From Acidimangrovimonas sp. (GTDB taxonomy: Bacteria; Pseudomonadota; Alphaproteobacteria; Rhodobacterales; Rhodobacteraceae), in the NCBI GenBank assembly GCA_030147905.1, contig JASBUM010000630.1:1-9819 (forward strand): a stretch of DNA of 9,819 nt, read 5' to 3'. This document shows positions 6,720 through 9,819 of this stretch, piece after piece. Position 1 is the stretch's first letter. The number at the start of each line of letters is the position of its first letter. The notes under the pieces were generated by a model. The model was not told the origin of the DNA, did no database searches, and saw only the letters and a list, made by a program, of their open reading frames with translations. A program made the translations under genes and the position numbers.

Positions 6720-7487
6720 ATGCAGAGCGACGAACCCTACGAGATCATCGGCGCCGACCGCCCCGGGCCCTGGCTGATCACCTGCGACCACGCGAGCAAC
6801 CGGGTTCCGGCCGACATATGCGGCGGCGATCTCGGGCTTGCCACCGCCGACATGGCACGTCACATCGCATACGACGTGGGCGCGGCCGGGGTTGCGCGGG
6901 CGCTGTCGCGCGCGCTCGATTCGCCGGCCGTGCTGTCGAACTTCTCCCGCCTGGTGATCGACCCCAACCGCGGCGAGGACGACCCCACGCTGATCATGCA
7001 ACTCTACGACGGCACCATCATTCCCGGCAACCGCGCCCTGGCACCGGCGGCGCGCGAACACCGGCTCGCGTCGCTCCATCGGCCCTACCATCGCGCTGTC
7101 GCGGCAGTCGCCGCCAGCGGCCCCGCCCGCGCGATCCTGTCGATCCACTCCTTCACCCCCTGCCTGCGTGGCCATGCGCCGCGCCCATGGCAGGTAGGCG
7201 TCCTCTATTCCCGATGTGGCGCGCAGCTGTCGCATGCGCTTCTCGCGGCCCTGGCCCGGCAGGCACCCGACCTGTGCATCGGCGACAACGAACCCTATGT
7301 TGGCCATCTGCCCGGCGATGCGATCGATCGCCACGCATTGCAGCCGGGACGCCTGAACGCGCTGATCGAATTGCGCAACGATCTGATCGAAACCCCGACC
7401 GGACAGCAGGCCTGGGCTGATCGCCTGGCACCGATCCTGTCCGACGCACTCGCCAGTTGCACCACGACGGAGGCCCACCATGGATGA
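6720..7487 (+). CDS. N-formylglutamate amidohydrolase family protein
   Basis: A 255-residue cytosolic hydrolase of the FGase family (Pfam PF05013), whose named activity is hydrolysis of N-formyl-L-glutamate to glutamate and formate, the last step of one histidine-degradation route. Family-like motifs: LITCDHASNRVP at 19-30 (probable metal-binding Asp23/His24), HIAYDVGAAGVA at 48-59, NFSRLVIDPNR at 74-84, LSIHSFTP at 140-147 (His143 a likely metal ligand), DNEPY at 189-193 and LIELRNDLI at 215-223 (Glu217 or nearby as candidate catalytic acid). The ATG at 6720 follows a GAGGTGAGG purine run. No hut genes are nearby, so a histidine-pathway role is not supported by context; other N-acyl or N-formyl amino acids are possible substrates. 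It overlaps the DUF1244 gene by 8 bp. Confidence 0.9.
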   Translation: MQSDEPYEIIGADRPGPWLITCDHASNRVPADICGGDLGLATADMARHIAYDVGAAGVARALSRALDSPAVLSNFSRLVIDPNRGEDDPTLIMQLYDGTIIPGNRALAPAAREHRLASLHRPYHRAVAAVAASGPARAILSIHSFTPCLRGHAPRPWQVGVLYSRCGAQLSHALLAALARQAPDLCIGDNEPYVGHLPGDAIDRHALQPGRLNALIELRNDLIETPTGQQAWADRLAPILSDALASCTTTEAHHG

Positions 7488-7797
7488 CCGTACCCGCACC
7501 GAGATCGAGGCCGCAGCCTTCCGCGCATTGCGTGCGCATCTGATCGACAAGCGCCCCGATGTCCAGAACATCGACCTGATGAACCTCGCCGGCTTCTGCC
7601 GCAACTGCCTGGCACGCTGGTATCAGGAGGCCGCCAATGCGCAGGGCATCGCCATGGACAAGGATGAGGCCCGAAGGATCTTCTACGGAACCGATTACGA
7701 AAGCTGGCGCAGCGCCCACCAGACGCCCGCCGACGCCGACAAGCAGGCCACCTTCGAGAAGGCCTTTCGCGACAACGTCGGTCGCCCCCGCGACTAG
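7480..7797 (+). CDS. DUF1244 family protein
   Basis: A 105-residue protein of the DUF1244 family (PF06844), function unknown. The sequence shows an N-terminal helical part, then NIDLMNLAGFCRNCLARWYQ at 30-49 with Cys40 and Cys43 as a C-x2-C pair, and DEARRIFYGTDYESWRSAHQ at 62-81, all characteristic of the family. The tail is polar and charged. It is predicted to be soluble, with no signal peptide. The start ATG overlaps the stop of the amidohydrolase gene (8 shared bases), and GGAGG sits six bases before it inside that gene. Translation is therefore probably coupled and the two products may be needed together. A single C-x2-C pair could hold a metal only in a dimer or with other ligands; this is inference. 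Confidence 0.93.
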   Translation: MDDRTRTEIEAAAFRALRAHLIDKRPDVQNIDLMNLAGFCRNCLARWYQEAANAQGIAMDKDEARRIFYGTDYESWRSAHQTPADADKQATFEKAFRDNVGRPRD

Positions 7798-7852
7798 GCC
7801 CCACCCTCTTTCGGGGCGAAATACCGCGGGGGTGCGGGGGCGGCGCCCCCGC
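7798..7852 (+). terminator. GC hairpins after the FGase-DUF1244 operon
   Basis: Directly after the DUF1244 stop, GCCCC (7798-7802) can pair with GGGGC (7813-7817). Next, GCGGGGGC (7834-7841) pairs perfectly with GCCCCCGC (7845-7852) across three bases. The second hairpin is very stable, but no T-run follows in either direction, so it is an intrinsic-terminator-like or 3'-end-protecting structure rather than a textbook terminator. Strong GC hairpins of this form are common between genes in this group of bacteria. Confidence 0.5.
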
Positions 7853-7969
7853 GTGGCCCGCCCCCCCCTGCCATTGCGATCCGGCCAGCCTCCGCTCCGC
7901 GAGACCGCGTCACTGCGATGTGATCGGATGCGAGCGGCGGGCAACAGGGCGCGCGCTACCTCTGCGGGC

Positions 7970-8626
7970 ATGATCCTGCACACGATCCGCACCGGCTACA
8001 GCCGCCCCGAACGCAGCACCGACGCCGCGATCCATGCCGCCGGCCTTGTGGCGGTGACCATCGCGGTTCCGGTGCTGATCGCACTCGCGATCCGCCGGGG
8101 CGATCCCGCGACGCTGATCGCGGGGGCGACCATCTACGGCGCCACCCTTGCGGCGATGGTTCTGTTCTCCGCGCTCTACAACACCATCGGTCAGCACCGC
8201 TGGACGACGCTGCTCAAACGGCTCGACCACGCGGCGATTTTCGCCAATATCGCCGGCACATACACGGTCTTTGCGCTTCTGCCCGGAAGCCGGATGGGCC
8301 ATCTCGTCATCGCGGTCTGGCTCCTGGCGGGCATCGGCATCACGCTGAAGCTGATCGCGCCCGACAGGCTTCGCCGGCTGACCGTCGCCTTCTACCTGGC
8401 CCTCGGCTGGGCGGGCGTGCTGATGGGCGGCGGGCTTCTGAACGATCTCACGCCGATGGCCCAGCATCTGATCCTGACCGGCGGCCTCGTCTTCACCATC
8501 GGCGCAGGCTTCTATCTGTGGGAACGGCTACCCTTCCACTACACGATCTGGCACGTCTTCGTGCTGGCAGGAAGCGCCTTTCTCTATGGCGCGGTCGCGG
8601 TCGAGTTGCTGCGCGGCGCGGCATAG
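7970..8626 (+). CDS. Hemolysin III / PAQR-type integral membrane protein
   Basis: A 218-residue polytopic membrane protein of the hemolysin III family (PF03006; bacterial relatives of PAQR receptors, some named TrhA and linked to membrane homeostasis). About seven hydrophobic helices are visible: 24-41, 46-70, 87-104, 111-130, 137-157, 165-183 and 194-213. Family landmarks are YSRPERSTDAAIHAAGL at 10-26, SALYNT at 67-72, LDHAAIFANIAGTYT at 85-99 and FHYTIWHVFVLAGS at 189-202. The metal-site positions look altered: Asn71 replaces the usual His after S-x-L-Y, the last-helix His residues are 190 and 195 rather than four apart, and the later His is missing. The start at 7970 fits the family N-terminus, although the ribosome binding site is poor and the frame is open upstream. 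The 120 bp between its stop and the convergent aminotransferase gene holds nothing clear. Confidence 0.9.
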   Translation: MILHTIRTGYSRPERSTDAAIHAAGLVAVTIAVPVLIALAIRRGDPATLIAGATIYGATLAAMVLFSALYNTIGQHRWTTLLKRLDHAAIFANIAGTYTVFALLPGSRMGHLVIAVWLLAGIGITLKLIAPDRLRRLTVAFYLALGWAGVLMGGGLLNDLTPMAQHLILTGGLVFTIGAGFYLWERLPFHYTIWHVFVLAGSAFLYGAVAVELLRGAA

Positions 8627-8746
8627 CCGAGCGCGCGCGCCGCTCTTCCCGGCGCCACCCACGGCCGCGCCCGACAGGGAAGGCGAGCGCCCCGCCGGAG
8701 GCGGTCGGGCAGGAGCGGCCGGCGCGGGCGAAGGCCCGGGCAGGAC

Positions 8747-9607
8747 CTAGACCGCCGAACGGCGCATCTCGTCAAGGTAGATCTCGCGCAGCTGCGCGGC
8801 CACCGGGCCGGGACGCCCCGTGCCCACCGCCTTGCCGTCGACCGCCACCACCGGCATCACGAAGGACGAGGCCGAGGTGATGAAGGCCTCGTCGGCCGCT
8901 TGCGCCTCCTCGATGGTGAAGGGCCGTTCCTCGATCTCCATCTGCGCTTCGCGGGCCATGCGCAGGACCGCGGCACGGGTGATCCCGTGCAGGATGTCGT
9001 TGCCCAGCCCACGGGTGATGATCCGCCGGCCCCGCACGATATAGGCGTTGTTGGAGGTGCCTTCGGTCACATGTCCGTCCTCGATCAGCCAGGCGTCGTC
9101 CGCTCCTGCCTTCTTGGCCATCATCTTGCCCATCGACGGATAAAGCAGCTGGGTCGTCTTGATGTCGCGCCGGCCCCAGCGGATATCCTCGACCGAGATC
9201 ACGCGGATCCCCTCGCGCGCCTGCGGCGACGCGGCCAGCCCCGGCTTGGACTGGGTGAACAGCACCAGCGTCGGCGCGACGCTCGCCGCCGGATAGGCGA
9301 AATCGCGATCCCCCGGATTGCCGCGCGTGACCTGAAGATAGACCAGCCCCTCCTCGATCGCATTCCGCGCGACCAGCGTGCGATGGATCTCCAGCAGTTC
9401 GGTCTCCTCGACCGGCGCGGCCATCTCCAGCGCCTCGAGCGACCGGCGCAGCCGCGAGCAATGGCCGGCGAAATCGACCAGCTTGCCGTCCAGCACGCTC
9501 GTCACCTCGTAGACGGCATCAGCCATCAGAAAACCGCGATCGAAGATCGAGACCGTGGCCTCCTCCTCCGCAAGATATTGCCCGTTCACATAGACGGTTC
9601 TGCTCAT
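8747..9607 (-). CDS. dat: D-amino-acid aminotransferase (class IV, PLP-dependent)
   Basis: A 286-residue fold-type IV aminotransferase, transferring the amino group between D-amino acids and 2-oxo acids (typically D-Ala/2-oxoglutarate to pyruvate/D-Glu) in the cytosol. Visible: VYVNGQYL at 5-12, SIFDRGFLMADAVYEV at 20-35 with the active-site Tyr33 region, YLQVTRGNPGDRDFAYP at 90-106, DIKTTQLL at 148-155 with PLP-binding Lys150, DGHVTEGTSNNAYIV at 177-191 with Glu183, and ILHGITRAAVL at 205-215 for the PLP phosphate. The R-x-H pair of the Bacillus enzyme's substrate loop appears here as Arg101-Asp-Phe103, so the carboxylate contact may differ. ATGs occur at 9613 and 9607; AAGGGA lies nine bases before 9607 but only three before 9613, and relatives begin M-[ST]-R-T-V-Y, so 9607 is preferred. 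Branched-chain or aminodeoxychorismate activity is less likely. It lies 67 bases after the racemase gene. Confidence 0.9.
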   Translation of the reverse strand: MSRTVYVNGQYLAEEEATVSIFDRGFLMADAVYEVTSVLDGKLVDFAGHCSRLRRSLEALEMAAPVEETELLEIHRTLVARNAIEEGLVYLQVTRGNPGDRDFAYPAASVAPTLVLFTQSKPGLAASPQAREGIRVISVEDIRWGRRDIKTTQLLYPSMGKMMAKKAGADDAWLIEDGHVTEGTSNNAYIVRGRRIITRGLGNDILHGITRAAVLRMAREAQMEIEERPFTIEEAQAADEAFITSASSFVMPVVAVDGKAVGTGRPGPVAAQLREIYLDEMRRSAV

Positions 9608-9643
9608 CGCCATCGGTCCCTTCGTCCTCGCCTGCCACTGCGC

Positions 9644-9668
9644 CGCTTTCCCGCCCCGCCGGAAAGCG
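9644..9668 (-). repeat. Perfect 8-bp hairpin between the racemase and aminotransferase genes
   Basis: CGCTTTCC (9644-9651) and GGAAAGCG (9661-9668) form a perfect 8-bp inverted repeat with a 9-base loop. It begins seven bases after the stop of the upstream (racemase) gene and ends 36 bases before the aminotransferase start. No T-run follows, so it is more likely an RNA-stability or partial-termination element than a full terminator. The arms contain AT pairs, which makes a chance GC match less likely. Confidence 0.5.
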
Positions 9669-9674
9669 CCCTCC

Positions 9675-9819
9675 TTACCCCCAAAGCGCCGCTTCGGGCG
9701 GATGCACGCCGTCCTCGTCATAGTCAAGCGGCGTCTCGCGGTCTTCGGCCAGAAGCAGCGGCCCGTCAAGATCGACGTAATCGGCACCCTGCGCCACCAG
9801 CGTGGCCGGCGCCATCGCC
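9675..9819 (-). CDS. dgcA: DgcA-like racemase / dipeptide epimerase, C-terminal fragment
   Basis: The window's right edge cuts this gene; 47 C-terminal residues are visible before the TAA at 9675-9677. The segment GADYVDLDGPLLLAEDR (residues 11-27 of the fragment), followed by PLDYDEDGVHPPEAALWG, matches the end of enolase-superfamily dipeptide epimerases (L-Ala-D/L-Glu epimerase type), the group that includes DgcA. DgcA racemises N-acetyl-D-glutamate in the DgcN-DgcA route of D-glutamate breakdown described in marine Proteobacteria. None of the catalytic lysines or metal ligands fall inside the visible part, so the choice between dipeptide epimerase and N-acetyl-Glu racemase is inferred from the D-amino-acid aminotransferase just downstream. 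Moderately sure of the superfamily, less of the exact reaction. Confidence 0.65.
   Translation of the reverse strand, partial: AMAPATLVAQGADYVDLDGPLLLAEDRETPLDYDEDGVHPPEAALWG

Noticed and set aside
6588..7604. Possible 339-residue N-terminal extension of pyruvate kinase
   Set aside because: The frame is open upstream of 6587 but runs antisense through the FGase gene and into the DUF1244 gene. The pyruvate kinase N-terminus begins at the ATG at 6587.
7637..7969. Longer hemolysin III protein starting upstream
   Set aside because: The extra part overlaps DUF1244 in another frame and crosses the GC hairpin. Its translation is Arg/Pro-rich and unlike the family N-terminus.
9608..9787. Longer aminotransferase starting upstream
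   Set aside because: The extension would overlap the racemase 3' end and the hairpin. The family N-terminus starts at the ATG at 9607, with a fitting ribosome binding site.
1..9819. CRISPR array, transposon, tRNA/rRNA or prophage remnant
   Set aside because: I saw no regularly spaced repeats, transposase motifs, tRNA-like cloverleaf or phage gene. All recognised genes are chromosomal housekeeping or metabolic types.

Overview
The window looks like a chromosomal housekeeping segment of an alphaproteobacterium, most likely a member of the Rhodobacteraceae. The DNA is GC-rich, with strong G/C preference at third codon positions. The PheS, PheT, L35, L20 and pyruvate kinase sequences are of alphaproteobacterial type. 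Two further pairings point the same way: N-formylglutamate amidohydrolase with DUF1244, and a D-amino-acid aminotransferase beside a dipeptide-epimerase-type racemase. These assignments come from reading the sequence; no database search was run.

Left part (1-5000, all main genes on the minus strand). In transcription order there is a 74-residue two-helix membrane protein, then rpmI (L35) and rplT (L20), a clear intrinsic terminator, pheS, an unusual 811-bp gap, and pheT, which runs off the left edge. rpmI-rplT has a good sigma-70-like promoter. The terminator behind rplT suggests that pheS is mostly transcribed separately. The pheS-pheT gap holds a sharply AT-rich island with two inverted repeats and, on the plus strand, a possible small membrane protein. 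No Phe-rich leader peptide of the enterobacterial kind was found before pheS.

Middle (5142-7797). pyk (pyruvate kinase, minus) diverges from a two-gene operon on the plus strand: an N-formylglutamate amidohydrolase family protein overlapping a DUF1244 protein by 8 bp. A GC-rich hairpin region follows.

Right part (7970-9819). A hemolysin III/PAQR-type membrane protein (plus) converges on a minus-strand pair. The pair is the C-terminal end of a DgcA-like enolase-superfamily racemase/epimerase (cut by the right edge) and a fold-type IV D-amino-acid aminotransferase. An 8-bp perfect hairpin separates the two. Together they suggest D-glutamate/D-amino-acid metabolism.

I see no mobile element, CRISPR array, tRNA, rRNA or phage gene. 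Most of the window is ordinary core genome. The points worth a second look are the pheS-pheT gap, the altered metal-site residues of the hemolysin III protein, the FGase-DUF1244 coupling and the D-amino-acid gene pair. I did not find convincing evidence of a wholly new system.
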